A DNA stretch of 64,000 bases from Chenopodium formosanum (GCA_024500155.1 CM044880.1:6820001-6884000), one strand, 5' to 3'; positions 23,214 to 34,814 are shown, counted from the first letter of the stretch. A program made the numbers and translations. The notes: generated by a model not told the origin, from the letters alone.

Positions 23214-23458
23214 AATGTGGCTACTGAACTAAGTGTTGCTCGAACACTATTTGCAGCACTACAAAACAAGGAGTTGAGAGAGTTATGCTTGAAATTGATG
23301 CATGAATCCCAACTTGAGGCTCAACCATCAGGGCTTAGATTAAGTTAACAAGCTCAAGAATTGATGCTGATGATTTGTTCATATTGAAGAATTCGCCACC
23401 ATTTCTGAGCGACAAAAGAGAATGCCTTGTGGTAATTAAGGTCTCCAATAAGGTACGT
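23214..23458 (+). pseudogene. extra CC-domain fragment upstream of CNL-B
   Basis: Reads VATELSVARTLFAALQNKE and LRELCLK like the N-terminus of the two CNLs. It then has an internal deletion and an in-frame TAA, followed by degraded DADDLF- and RQKRMP-like segments in other frames. No usable start codon and nothing downstream of the CC domain. A relic of an older receptor copy about 1.2 kb before CNL-B. Confidence 0.8.
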
Positions 23459-23459
23459 G

Positions 23460-24487
23460 ATTTAATTCTTAAATCTAAACCAAGGGAGACTTACTATAAA
23501 ACGAAGGTAGAGTGTAATTTCCTGTGAATATTGAGTATAAAAAGCTAAAAAACTGTTGGTCAAGTCAATAAAAGGAAGTAAAATATATGATGAGTGAGGG
23601 ACCTATGTCTTTGAATTCTTGTTTACTTTATGTCTTAATCCTACTTACCTCAATTATTTCTCCTTTGACGCTTAGATGGAAAAAGCTGGAGAAAGTGTGA
23701 TGAAAATTCATAGCAGTATTGTCTATGTTTCATACTACTATAAACGTGTTATGTCCTACAAACTACGGAAATACGGAGTACCTTTCAAATAGCTTTTGAA
23801 TACTACTTCGTATATTTGTTTCAAAATAAGTGACTCGGTTTACCTAATAATCACGCGTACTTTATTTATTTATTTATTTATTTTTGTAACATTTTTTTGT
23901 TCACTTTGTAATTTAGTTGATACACAATTTTTATCGTTTTTTGTTTTTATTATACATAAATGAAAATTACAAAATTAGATCTTTATGAAGAAGTCAAGAA
24001 ACATTGAAACGAATCTAATTAAATTTAAATCACAAATATATTTCCCCCCTAAATTTAAATCACAAAATATAATTAAATTTGAGTAAAGAACAATTTTGGC
24101 CAGAAGCTAAATACTCTATTAGACAAGTCAATAAAAGGAATTGCAAGAGTAGAGGCCACCTAAAATATGCGTCGGTGCAAAGAAGGAGCCGCATTTTTGG
24201 AATTTCATTTCAATTATGACACGAACCACTTATTTATCTCAACTTTTGATCCTAAAATCTTAATTATTGCATTTCTCTTGTGTTGGTATATGTAGAAATA
24301 ATTGTTCTTGTGGAAAAAGCATCCAAAGTTTGGAGAAATTTCCCAACACTTGACTTGATCTATGAGTAGTTGTATAGATGATAAGGCAGCTGTGGTTCTA
24401 GTCTTATATCATACCATCTCATCTCATCTCATCATAACTATTCAATTCTCATTCTCTCTTTTGTAAAATACAAACAATATCAAGAAA
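23460..24487. promoter_or_regulatory. CNL-B upstream region
   Basis: 24095-24410 is the segment shared with the promoter relic in unit A. Nearer the ATG are a CATCTCATCTCATCTCATC repeat (24415-24433) and a pyrimidine-rich leader. Unit C does not share this proximal sequence, so CNL-B and CNL-C are likely to be regulated differently. Confidence 0.45.
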
Positions 24488-26335
24488 ATGGCGGCGACGG
24501 GTATTGTGTTGAGTGTTGCACAAACTCTGTTTGCAGCACTACAATGCAAGGAATTGAGAGAGTTATGCTCCAACTTTAAGTATGAATCTCAATTTCAGGC
24601 TCTTCGAGGCACCGTCGAAACCATCCAGAATGTCCTCCTTGATGTGGAGTCAGGGCAGCAGGAGCTCAACAATCAGGGATTGAACTGGGTTAACAAGCTC
24701 AAGGATGCTGTCTATGATGCTGACGATTTGTTCGATGAAATCATTACAGTTGCTCAGCGACAGAAGAGGATGCCTGAAGGCAAGATCTCCAAAAAGGTAC
24801 AAGCTTTCTTCTCTGGTGAAAACAAGTTGCTTTTTGATGTTAGGACTTTTAAAAAGGTTAAGGAGATTAGAGAGAAGCTAGATAGCATTGCAGCTGATCA
24901 TCATAAGTTTGGGTTTAGTGATGTGTATAGGCCTGTTAAGAGAAAGGAGGAAACTTGGTCTTATGTCCATGAAGATAGGATTATAGGGAGAAAGCATGAT
25001 AAGGAGGTTATCATAGATATGCTGTCGTTGGGTGATTCGGATTCTTCAATTAATAATGTTTCATTTGTGAGTATTGTCGGGATGGGAGGATTAGGGAAAA
25101 CTGCTCTTGCCCAACATGTGTACGATGATGATAGGATCAAAAGTGCTTTTGAATTGAAGTTGTGGGTTTGTGTCTCTGATGAGTTTATCATAGAACAAAT
25201 CCTTGGTAAGATGTTCAAGTCGGCCACTCAACAAGATCATGGTGATATTGGAGTTGATGGATTGCAAAATAAGGTGAGACAACTTATAGAAGGGAAAAAA
25301 TATTTCCTTATTCTAGATGATTTGTGGAACGAAAGGCGTGATGAGTGGCTTAAGTTGAGGGAGTTCTTGCAAGTAGGTGCAAAAGGAAGCCGAGTTGTGG
25401 TGACTACACGCTCAAAAAAGGTGGCAGGAGCTATAGGTGACGATCCAATGCACACATTAGAGGGTTTGTCCGATGATGATTCTTGGCATTTGTTTAGGAG
25501 AGTAGCATTTAACCAAGGGAGTGGAGAGGTTGATGATGACCTTTTGGACATTGGTAAAGACATTGTGAAAAAATGTGCAAATGTTCCTTTGGCTATAAGG
25601 GTCGTAGGGAGCATGTTGTATGGTCATTGTAAAAGTGAGTGGGAATTATTTCAGAGAATTAAGCTGTCTGAAATAATGGGCCGAAGTAGTGAAGAGAGCA
25701 TAATGCCAATATTGAAGTTTAGTTATCATCACCTTAAACCACAGTTAAAGAGTTGTTTTAGTTACTGTGCACTCTTCCCTAAGGATTACCAGATTAAGAA
25801 AGAGTTATTGATCCGTTTATGGTCTGCACAAGGCTATCTTGACAATGATATACAAAGCAAAGAAGATGTTGGTGAGGAGTATTTTTCTATTTTATTGCAG
25901 AGATGCTTTTTCCAAGATATTACACATGATGAATATGGTGAAATATCTTCTTGTAAAATGCATGATTTGATTCATGATCTTGCACAAGAAGTCGCAGAAA
26001 ATGAGTCGTACTTGATGGAGGAAACTAGCAAAAGATCTGATGGAAAAACTAGTCACGCTGTTTCTCTTAGTTATCTCTCTCCCTTGCTTAATCAAAGTGA
26101 TACTTTTGGCAACTTTAAGAGATTGCGTACATTTCTTTGGCTTAGTTTTGGTGGTCGTGAATCTCAACTGACCACAATCATAGCAAAATGCAGGCGTTTG
26201 AGGGTATTGGACTTGCACATGCTTGGCATAAAAGCATTACCAAGAACAATAAAGAACCTTTTACATTTAAGGTATCTTGATCTCTCTCTCAATGGGCACT
26301 TGAAGACACTTCCAGAGTCAATCACTAGACTCTAA
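24488..26335 (+). CDS. CNL-B: CC-NB-ARC receptor, truncated in the LRR
   Basis: Single-exon frame of 615 codons. Residues 1-170 form an Rx-type coiled-coil with YDADDLFDE (76-84) in the EDVID position. NB-ARC: P-loop GMGGLGKT (198-205), RNBS-A FELKLWVCVSDEF, kinase-2 LILDDLW with DD at 277-278, RNBS-B GSRVVVTTRS, a degenerate GLPL (VPLAI), RNBS-D SCFSYCALFP and MHD at 491-493 in KMHDLIHDLAQ. The LRR starts near 540 but stops at 26335, because two bases (AT of CTCTATAATTTG in CNL-C) are missing. The product would be a CC-NB-ARC protein with only the first LRRs: a cytosolic immune receptor or decoy if expressed. The ATG context AAAATGGCG matches CNL-C. Either a pseudogene or a functional short form. 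Confidence 0.85.
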   Translation: MAATGIVLSVAQTLFAALQCKELRELCSNFKYESQFQALRGTVETIQNVLLDVESGQQELNNQGLNWVNKLKDAVYDADDLFDEIITVAQRQKRMPEGKISKKVQAFFSGENKLLFDVRTFKKVKEIREKLDSIAADHHKFGFSDVYRPVKRKEETWSYVHEDRIIGRKHDKEVIIDMLSLGDSDSSINNVSFVSIVGMGGLGKTALAQHVYDDDRIKSAFELKLWVCVSDEFIIEQILGKMFKSATQQDHGDIGVDGLQNKVRQLIEGKKYFLILDDLWNERRDEWLKLREFLQVGAKGSRVVVTTRSKKVAGAIGDDPMHTLEGLSDDDSWHLFRRVAFNQGSGEVDDDLLDIGKDIVKKCANVPLAIRVVGSMLYGHCKSEWELFQRIKLSEIMGRSSEESIMPILKFSYHHLKPQLKSCFSYCALFPKDYQIKKELLIRLWSAQGYLDNDIQSKEDVGEEYFSILLQRCFFQDITHDEYGEISSCKMHDLIHDLAQEVAENESYLMEETSKRSDGKTSHAVSLSYLSPLLNQSDTFGNFKRLRTFLWLSFGGRESQLTTIIAKCRRLRVLDLHMLGIKALPRTIKNLLHLRYLDLSLNGHLKTLPESITRL

Positions 26336-26336
26336 T

Positions 26337-27843
26337 TTGCAAGTATTGAACTTATGGGGCTGTTGGTCACTAAAAGAGTTGCCCAAGGACTTGAGGGAGC
26401 TAGTCAATCTTAGGCATTTGGACCTAAGAGATTGCCATGAGTTGACTCATATGCCTGCTGGAATGGATAGTATGACTGGTCTATGTACCCTTCCAAGGTT
26501 TGTATTGGGTTCAAAGAAAGCCCAGATTGGTCAACTTAGAGATTTGATGCCTCTAATCAACATTAGAGGTACACTTGCAATAGAAATTAAAAAAGGATAC
26601 GCATACGATTTGACCGAACAGGAAGCATGTCTATCAAACAAGAAGCATATCAAGAGTTTAACAATAATAGATGATGAATGTTGGCATAAGAAAGAAGCAG
26701 TATTGAGTGTAGATGAAAGATTGTTAGAAAGAGTGGAACCTCATCGTGATCTAAGAGAGATTTATATACGCGGATATAAAGGGGTTACATTGCCAAGATG
26801 GGCAGCCACACTGGAAATCTCTCTCCCACAGGCCACAGCTTGTGAAAATCCAGTTGGTGAATTTTCCTAGTTTGCGACGTCTGCCAGCAATGAGTCAACT
26901 CCAGCATCTCAAAGATCTTTCACTCGGAGACATGCCCAATGTAGAGTTGATGGAGAATGATAATAAGGTTGCACATTCGTTTCCGTCACTTGAGAAATTG
27001 TACCTTGATGAATGTCCAAGCTTGAAGTCTTTTCCTAGATGTCCACATGTGAAAGAATTTAGTCTTTGGCGCCTGAATGAAGCACTGGCATTTTGTCAAG
27101 AAAGAGATGATGAAGCAAACGCAACAACCCCTGCTGCCTCCTCATTTTCCGCCTCGTCTTCAACCAGCAACGACAACAATTCAGTTGGCGGTGATGTTTT
27201 CTATTTGAGGGAATTAAAAATAGACAGTTTTCAATTAATGAAGTCCCTTTTCGGGGAGTCTATACGAAGCATTGATGAGCTCAGATTGCATGATGATATG
27301 GAGGTGGAGAGTTTGTCGAGTGTTGTACAAGAGTATCAACGAAAGTACACACTTTCCATTGATAGTCGTCTTACGTTGCAAAAATGCCGAAACTTAAAGA
27401 GTGTGTCGGGAGGAGGAATAGAGTATCTCACAACCTTGAAAACACTCCAAATTAATGATTGCCCAAAACTGGAACTGGAAGAAGAGCAAGGGTTTCCATG
27501 GAAAGACCTTCACGCCCTCTCTCACTTGACCTTAGGTAGTCTTCCACAAATGAGAGATATACCAAATGGCATTCAATACTTGACTTCCCTTCAAATTCTC
27601 CATATTCACTCTTGTTGGAATATGAAAACCCACCCGGAGTGGCTTCATTGCTCTATGTCTTTGCGATCACTTTTTATTAGTGATTGTGTTGAGGTGGAAA
27701 CACTACCCGAAGCAAACCTCCCCTCCCTCACAAGTCTTACTATAATGTCATGCGATGGATTGAAGGAAAGATACAGTAAACCAAATGGGACTCACTTTTC
27801 TCAAATATGCCACATCCCTTATTTAGACCTCGGTATTATTTGA
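26337..27843 (+). pseudogene. CNL-B out-of-frame LRR remainder
   Basis: Continues the LRR of CNL-B in two further frames: 26337-26870, then 26842-27843. The second break is a 7-bp insertion duplicating CCACAG near 26829-26836 (CCCACAGGCCACAGCTTG against CCCACAGCTTG in CNL-C). It carries LRR words such as LRHLDLRDC and LSHLTLGSLPQMRDIPNGI, and a Ser/Thr-rich spacer (SFSASSSTSNDNN). It keeps 74 bp that CNL-C has lost. The net shift of five bases does not restore the frame. Confidence 0.85.
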
Positions 27844-28966
27844 AACATCCCCAATTTATTCATCCGTTTTTAAGACATCTCGCAATGGAAACTGTGCACC
27901 ACATACGGTAACTATTATTTATGCTTTCTTTATTAATTTCTATTTATGATTATGATTTTTTTTTTTTTTTTATTAATTTCCCATTCATGATTATGTTATC
28001 GACCTGTCAACATTTGGTTAATACACTAAAACTAAAATTCAAAATCTTTTGGGTAATTATGACGACGACATTAAGTTTTAAGGTAGTCCATATGTTTTTA
28101 TTGATTTGGTACATGATCTGACTGTTAATTTACTGTAAGATGGGATTTTGTAGGGTTATCTTTTATAAAGGACAATTTGATACCTTTAAGGGGGCGTTTG
28201 ATTCGCAAACTAGTATGGGGTTGGAATCAAGAATGAAACCATAGTGGTATGAGTTTGGAACTTGATTCTTAATACCATATGTTTGGTATAATTATAAAAT
28301 GCAATGTTTTTCTTTTATTTAAACCCATACCTTATACCTTATTTATGTGAACCAAACACCAATGATTTTACATGCTTAATTTCTTGTGATGAAACCAAAT
28401 TTATTGATAATAATTTATGTTAGGGTAAATTCTTATAATTTTAGAGTGATTGATTTACAAACTTAATTTAAACTTGGTTAATATTTCCTGTAAAATTGTG
28501 TCTTAATAAATCATAAATATTTATGAAACAGTCAAAACAGAGAAAAAAATATATCAAAAGATTAAAGATGGTTAATTAATATTGACAATATGAAGTATTT
28601 GATTGTATCAAATAAAATCAAGACGTCAAAACTACAACATAGCCAACTTTTTGAGTATCTTCTAACAGTTTGTTATTCTGTATGCATGTTATTCTTTCGT
28701 TAAAAAAAATGCATGTAATTACCTCAGTTTGAACAATATTTGATTGTTTTCTTATTGTTGTAATGGTGGTGTACTGCAGGTAGCAACAAATTCAACGTAA
28801 TTTTGTTGAAGGATCGTGCTCTTTTGAATGGATAACACTGCTACTTGTTTGAATAGTGAATCTAGAGTTGCTGTTTGTACTTCACTTCTTCACAATGATG
28901 ATATAGTTATCATATAATTTTAGAGTTGCTGTTTCTAGTTAAGGAACTCGTTGATGTAATGTAAGT
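27844..28966. other. CNL-B 3' region with predicted UTR intron
   Basis: A CATACG|GTAACT donor at 27908 and a CTGCAG acceptor at 28778-28779 parallel units A and C. A MITE (28190-28360) sits inside the intron. No coding region. Confidence 0.4.
28190..28360. mobile_element. PIF/Harbinger-type MITE in CNL-B 3' intron
   Basis: Left end GGGGGCGTTTGATTCGC after TTTAA. The right end ...GTGAACCAAACACC is eroded. Interior words (TATGGGGTTGGAATC, AACTTGAT, TTAATACCAT) match the 320-bp element at 53606-53925. The empty site CCTTTAAATGATTTTTACATG is present in both unit A (about 12224) and unit C (about 45420). Confidence 0.8.
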
Positions 28967-29052
28967 AGGCCTTTGCATATGATGTGTGGGGTGCATGGAG
29001 ATACCCTTCCTAGAAGGTGAGCTTCATGGCCCTCTGATGCTCTTTGAGGTCT
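28967..29052 (+). ncRNA. structured conserved block, unit B first copy
   Basis: Same block as 12745-12830, with ATGATGT and CTGA intact. The 3' closing arm is changed to GAGGTCTTGG, which weakens the stem. Function unknown. Confidence 0.28.
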
Positions 29053-29212
29053 TGGCTAGTGATCAATGTAAATGCCTAAAACAGTTAGATATCGAGGCCA
29101 AATAGTGAATCTAGAGTTGCTGTTTGTACTTCACTTCTTAACAATGATGATTACATATCATATACTACGTAATTTGATTTCTAGTTAAGGAACTCGTCGA
29201 TGTAATGTAACT

Positions 29213-29298
29213 AGGCCTTTGCATGGGATGTGTGGGGTGCATGGAGATACCCTTCCTAGAAGGTGAGCTTCATGGCCCTCTGATGCTCTTCAAGGCCT
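29213..29298 (+). ncRNA. structured conserved block, unit B second copy
   Basis: Tandem duplicate about 246 bp after the first; the duplication includes the preceding AGTGAATCTAGAGTTGCTG stretch. The closing arms AGGCCTTTG and CAAGGCCT are perfect, but the C-box-like word has become GGGATGT. Confidence 0.28.
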
Positions 29299-29718
29299 AA
29301 GCCAGTGTTCAATGTAAACGCTAAAACAGTTGGATATCATGACCAAATCATGTTATGGTAAATTTTTATTGCATAAAATAAATTGGAGCATCAATAATGT
29401 TTGTATGATATAGAAAATCTACTTATATAGTTTCCGTGCTCGGCGATGCCAGGATTGAGTATCAATTGACTATATTGGCTAACCCTCTCCTAAAGCGGTC
29501 CCTATCATCAACTTTCGAAAAATTGATAGAAGCTATTCTCAGACCCCTAAAAGAGACATAATGTAAGATGAAGTAACCATTCTAGTGAAAAATAACTCTG
29601 CATCACATCCTCTTTCTTTGATGATAATGCAAGATAAAGTAGCCAAACCAAATGCTAATTCCTTGACGTTTAAAAAAGGGCATTTCTCCCCCAAATATTC
29701 TAACTTCCATTGGCATCA

Positions 29719-30304
29719 GGGGAAATACAAGTATATCAGCCTGATTGGCAAATAATGTCAATCAGGGGGTAGTTATGTCATTTTGCTATTAAACGTAAGG
29801 GTAAACACGTAAAAACAGCGCGACGTTAATGTTTGCCTGATAAATGTTGACTAACGTCTTCCATAGTCAAAACGTTAACATCGTTAACATCACGTTTCCA
29901 ATTTTGAAGAACCCTTATTTTTGTTTCCTGGAGAAACATCTTCCCCATTGTGAGGAAACCTGGATTCACGGGGTAACCACTTTAATTGAGAAGATCGACA
30001 GCCTTTCCACTATGTCATACTCCGAACCCACGAATGATCTTCCGACGGATCTGAAAGATACAAACTTGGATGACAATGGCGATTGAGGGTCGAACTTTGA
30101 ACTTTAAAAATTACTTCTTTCCTATATGAGTTTGATGGTAACGACGTTACCCGCTCAGTCAAAGGACCCCACTAACGGCTTAAATCCGTCCTTAACGACA
30201 AAAACCACAGGAGAATATAAAAATATTATAAAGTACTAATGGGGCCCATGAAAAGCGCTGATTTACAAAATTTTGTAAATCAGGCAATCTGCCTGGGTGC
30301 TCCT
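29719..30304. mobile_element. 586-bp Mutator-like insertion with 11-bp target duplication
   Basis: CATTGGCATCA occurs immediately left (29708-29718) and right (30305-30315), and units A and C lack the intervening DNA. The ends are rich in CTGATT/AATCAG inverted words rather than long terminal repeats. The subterminal GGGGGTAGTTATGTCATTTT resembles the repeat at 57765-58003. It contains an 80-codon ORF (29844-30086, plus strand: FPILKNPYFCFLEKH ... LPTDLKDTNLDDNGD) of protein-like composition and unknown family, perhaps a captured gene fragment. Confidence 0.75.
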
Positions 30305-30929
30305 CATTGGCATCACCTCGTATTGCTAAACTCAGCTTTATTACATTTAAACTTTGAATCACATTGTACATTGTATAAAATTAAGACAGAATGGAAGGAT
30401 GCATTAATATATCTAATCTCAGCTACCATTAGCACCTTTAATAAATTCCAAAAAGGACTTCTTGAACATATGGGAGCAAGATAAAGGCAAAATATTCCGT
30501 AGCGCCATAAAACTTAGTAATCTGTATACAATCTTAGTTCTTGTAATCAGGATTGTCACGGAGGCCATGTTTCGAAAGAACAAAGCAAAAGGACTCCCAG
30601 TCATTTCTCCTCAGATATTTCAACTTCTTCCTTTGTTGTACCTTTGCTTGCAATCCTCGACGAGAATGGTGGCACATCTTTGTCTTCCATCCAACAGGAA
30701 TTTATTGTTTAGTGTTGCCAATAAATAACCAAAACTCCAAAAGTATATCACACAAAATAGGAAGATCCAAAAAACAACATTGCCTCTTAAGAGCAATATA
30801 TTCCATGCATAATCAAGGATAGAGTGAGGCAAATTATATATTCATTCCATTCCTAAATGTTATAGACAACAATATGTTCCAATACATAATTAAGGATAGA
30901 GAGAGGCAAATTATACATTCTACACCTAA

Positions 30930-31274
30930 GGCCCCGTTTGGTTTGATGTAAAACATTTTCAATGAAAAATTAGTTTTCGTGGTAAAGATATTTTCAAGGA
31001 AAACCACACTTGCAAGATAGTTTTCCTTTGTTTGGTTGTTACAAGAAAAGGTAAAGAGAAATTAAAAATAGAAATGTAAGAATGGATGAAAGAAAAGTAA
31101 AATGGAGATAAGGAGAAGGAAGGAAAATGTGACTTCCCTTATTTTGTGAAGAAAAAAGTTTTCCACCATTATGGATGCAATTTTCCACCCCTTCACAAAC
31201 CTAACAAAGGAAAATGAGAAATAATGGGAAAATCATTTTCCATGAAAATAATTTACATCAAACCAAACGGAGCC
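30930..31274. mobile_element. PIF/Harbinger-type MITE (345 bp)
   Basis: Inverted ends GGCCCCGTTTGGTTTGATGT and ACATCAAACCAAACGGAGCC. The target is TAA on the left and TAT on the right (one change). Unit C keeps the empty site CTCCTAAATGTTCTGG near 47397. The interior is AT-rich with GAAAA/TTTTC hairpin-forming words. Lies in the intron between exons 4 and 5 of S15-B. Confidence 0.85.
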
Positions 31275-31745
31275 TATATGTTCTAGATCGTATTATTAGC
31301 ACAAGAATTAAGAAAAGAAGAAATAGTGAAAAGGTAATAGTGGCAAATGTAAGCATGTGGGAAAAAGGAAATCCAATTACCTAAAATGGAACGAAATAGA
31401 ACTTTAAACAGTGTATAAAACCCAAAAGGAACAGAAGTACTCGTAACTAACAAGGCAAAAGAATGACAAATACTTGTATGAGAGTACCCAGAAGCCCCAG
31501 TCTGCCACCCCTAAAGAATGTTGAGGGTCCATGGCAGAGTATTTACTTTTTTGCGCAAAACAAAAGAAAAGTGAAGTATTTCTGTTGTAAGTTGTGCTAA
31601 GGATGATGATCAATTGCTAAGGATAAACGAAAATGGCAATCATGAAAACAACAGAAGGTTCAAAATCTTGATTTTATACTGGGGTATACTTGAGCCAAAC
31701 AGAGCATTATTGTATGTTTCACAATTTCAAAAGTTTGAAAATACT

Positions 31746-32063
31746 TGCTATAGACTCACTACTCAGAGAACACAGTCACCCAATAACACACAGAAAATAG
31801 AGGAAAGCTTAGATATTTTTGATTTAAAATTGCAAACTACGGCTACAATGGAAAGATGGCTAAAGCTACATCCTTGAGGGACTACTTCACTACACTACTA
31901 CTACTCACTGCTACTACACTACTTCTACACTACTTACTATTTTGCACCAATAACAACCTGCCTTATTCTTACTCTTCCCTCTCTATTTATACTAGGGACT
32001 ATTAACCTAGCAACTAATATTACTAAAATACCCATATTAACCCCCTTAGGTTAGTCTATTACA
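31746..32063. mobile_element. solo-LTR-like insertion (318 bp)
   Basis: Begins TGCTATAGACT and ends AGTCTATTACA (TG...CA with short inverted ends). It is flanked by ATACT and TTACT, near-identical 5-bp duplications. Unit C has the uninterrupted AAAATACTCAATACC near 48068-48082. Contains CTCTATTTATACTAGGG (TATA-like). No internal retroelement genes remain. Confidence 0.65.
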
Positions 32064-32701
32064 TTACTCAATACCAGGTAAAAACTAAGGTTTCCACAGC
32101 CACGATTAACGCTAACAATTTTCATTGACAAGATGCAAAACTGATGGTGGTGGTGGTGGTGGTTTTATCTTAATTGTATACAATGTGGTGTATTATTTTA
32201 ACCAATTCTCTTATCTTAATTGGATGGTGTTGAGTTGTTGACAGATATAAATTATTATCATGTGGGATCTTTAAGATTTGTCATTTTGTATATTTTCAAA
32301 TTGTAAACAATCTAAAGTTAATAATGGTCAACGATACACATTAAAAACCACCAAAAAAATATTCCAACTACAATAACAGACTACAGAAGTATGTTTTATG
32401 GGGAGGTACAGGTATTTAACTCATACATACAAAGAGGGACAATGATGGAAAAAACAGAGACACATTAAAAAAAAACAACTAAAAAAAATAAAAAGATAGT
32501 GAGGCAGAGGAAGGCAGTAGAACAGAATGGAAGATAAAGATTAAAGAGAAATAAACAAGGGTCCATTGGAAAGGCAGGGGCACTACCTATGTGCCAAAAA
32601 CTACAAATAGTAACTAATTTAAACCTCACTACAAACAATAAACCACTTGTCTGATGACAATTAGTTCCACAACCCGAATACAAATAACCCTTCCTCAACA
32701 G

Positions 32702-32988
32702 CTAGTTTAGTCCCGTGCGTTGCACGGATTAATTAGATATTATTTGTTTAAAATAGTTTGTCAATAAATATTCTTTATTCAAAAATGTGTAATCATAATC
32801 TCTTAATTAATTTTGAAAGAAGTACTAAAATTATTTAATCTTAAGAGCTTATGAGGAAAAAAATAGGGAAAAAAATTACGATGAATTGATGATATCAAAA
32901 ATAGTTTTGGCGGGAAAAATTTTCATAAGAAGTTGACATGTGTCCCTTAATGATGTCAACATGTTTTGTTTTAGTAATAGGTAATAGA
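32702..32988 (-). mobile_element. non-autonomous Helitron (287 bp)
   Basis: On the minus strand it starts TCTATTACCTATTACTAAAA at 32988 and ends with hairpin CCGTGCAACGCACGG, GACTAAA and CTAG at 32702. The insertion is absent in units A (about 16310) and C (about 50155), where CCAAAAGAATTTGTAAACC is continuous. Confidence 0.8.
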
Positions 32989-34814
32989 TTTGTAAATCTC
33001 TAATCAAGAGAAACTCTACTGTCTCCACATTGCCACTTATGAAGTTAAATAACTCACTGAACTGAAGCTGAAGCAGGAAAGAATTATCATGGGGTGAGAA
33101 AGAACTAAGCAGGTTAAATTATAGACCTTTCAAGACTTTATTATATATTTTTTGACGGGAAACCTTTCAAGACATTAACTAGCCCACTGAAACAGTTTGA
33201 CCATAGTTTTTAAATGAAACAATATAAAACATATTAATTTATTAGATTTGCATTACTTTTTTTTTATAGCAAATATTAACCTTTTTTTAGTAATAGATTG
33301 TTAAAGATACTAATGTGTGTTGTCACAAATGAAAGTTAAAGAGGAAACATTATTAATAAACAGAGGGAGTCCCACGATTATTGAGTAAGCAAACTAATCC
33401 TGTATACGGTTATTTATAAGCCATCACTTTTAAACCAGTAATTTCATTAACACCACCAAAATATCGGGAGGAAAAAAGGTTTTCGAAAAGCTAGTCCATT
33501 CTGTCCCTAATAGACATCATACAACTGATTCCCACCATATATTGGCTGCAGATTACTGTAATATCAGCACAAAGATCTAATAGTCTACTTGTTCAAAAAG
33601 TCTGTGACTCAACAAGAAAGTTGGTCCTCTTGAATTATAGTCCATGATAAAATGAGTTAACTGTTCAGCCCTTAGAGAACCATTGATTTCCAAAAACAGG
33701 TCTAAAACCAGGGAAGCATTCTGATTGGACACTTTCAAGGAAGATAGGAAGTCCGAGACAGTAAAAATAAATAAATAAATAAATAAAAGGAAGTTATCCT
33801 GCTTACTTTGAACACGTGTTGATCCACAATCTGACTCATGAATTATAAACTCATCCCGCAATTTTTTCAACTCAAGCTTTAATTTCTCCTCTGCAGACAT
33901 GTTATCAGGATGGAAATACTGCAAATAGAACAATGAATTTAAATCATTAAAACCAAAAATATAAATTGTATGATGTCTATGATGAGTAAAATAAAATAGG
34001 CAGTATGATTTCAACAGGTTTTGCAATATTTGCATCTCTGACTATTGGTTTATTATCAAATGTCGAGATCAAAATGAACTCGAGTGAATAAAAAGCTTTG
34101 AATAGAATGCTCTTAATTTTCAGAGTACGGAGTACAAGAAAATGAGTTCCTAGTCAAATTGTGCCATCAGGGATGGATATAAAAGCTAAACAAGGATACA
34201 AATAAAATATAACATACTGTTAATTGTGATATACTACATATAAACAAACAGCCTGTCCCTCAATCCTACTAATTTTATAAATTCAAAATATTAAGCAGGC
34301 AAAGTTTCGTCCTAGAGAGAAAAAATTCAACTCCTCATACTGATCAAATTGGATTTGTGAATGAAGCTACACCCCACAGGCATTCACATGTGTTATATTA
34401 TGGGGATTGATGAACAAGTGTTGGCAGCCCCTCTCCCTAGCTTCGGTCAACTAGCATCATTCGTTGTATCAAATTGATTAATATATACATTTTTGTAATA
34501 AGGCATGTTAAACCGATAAACAAACATTAAAATATACTTCGTAATAATAACAGAAATTTCAGAGAGGAGAACAACAAAGTAAAATGAACAACTACCTTTT
34601 CAACTAAATGCTCTTGTGGAGGATACTCCATGAAATTAGATGGAGAAAACAAACCCGAACTCTGGACTACGAGAAAAAAATGCATTCATCAGCACATTAA
34701 ACCGGAACAGCAAAATGAGCCACTCTAAAATTAAGTACAATATTACTTCAACCAATAATAATTGACAAAGCATGTTTCAAACAATCCTCCTGTGAAGAGT
34801 ATTAAAAAATGCAA

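Larger units (their letters stand above)
30534..34666 (-). pseudogene. uS15-type ribosomal protein gene, unit B copy, broken
   Basis: Exon 2 (34666-34596) and exon 3 (33918-33807, FHPDNMSAEEKLKLELKK) are intact with good splice sites. Exon 4 (about 31595-31546) has lost the normal acceptor and the first codons. Exon 5 (about 30668-30534) has lost its acceptor and DKH start and one Leu codon, and has Thr-to-Asn in the RRTDW motif. Exon 1 with the transit peptide and promoter is absent; similarity to unit C ends near 36560. Not functional as S15. Its introns carry a MITE, a solo-LTR-like element, a Helitron and another insertion. Confidence 0.85.

Noticed and set aside
25237..25614. 125-codon minus-strand ORF over the NB-ARC, repeated at 42536-42913
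   Set aside because: Antisense shadow of the conserved CNL coding sequence; it recurs only because the two receptor genes are nearly identical there.
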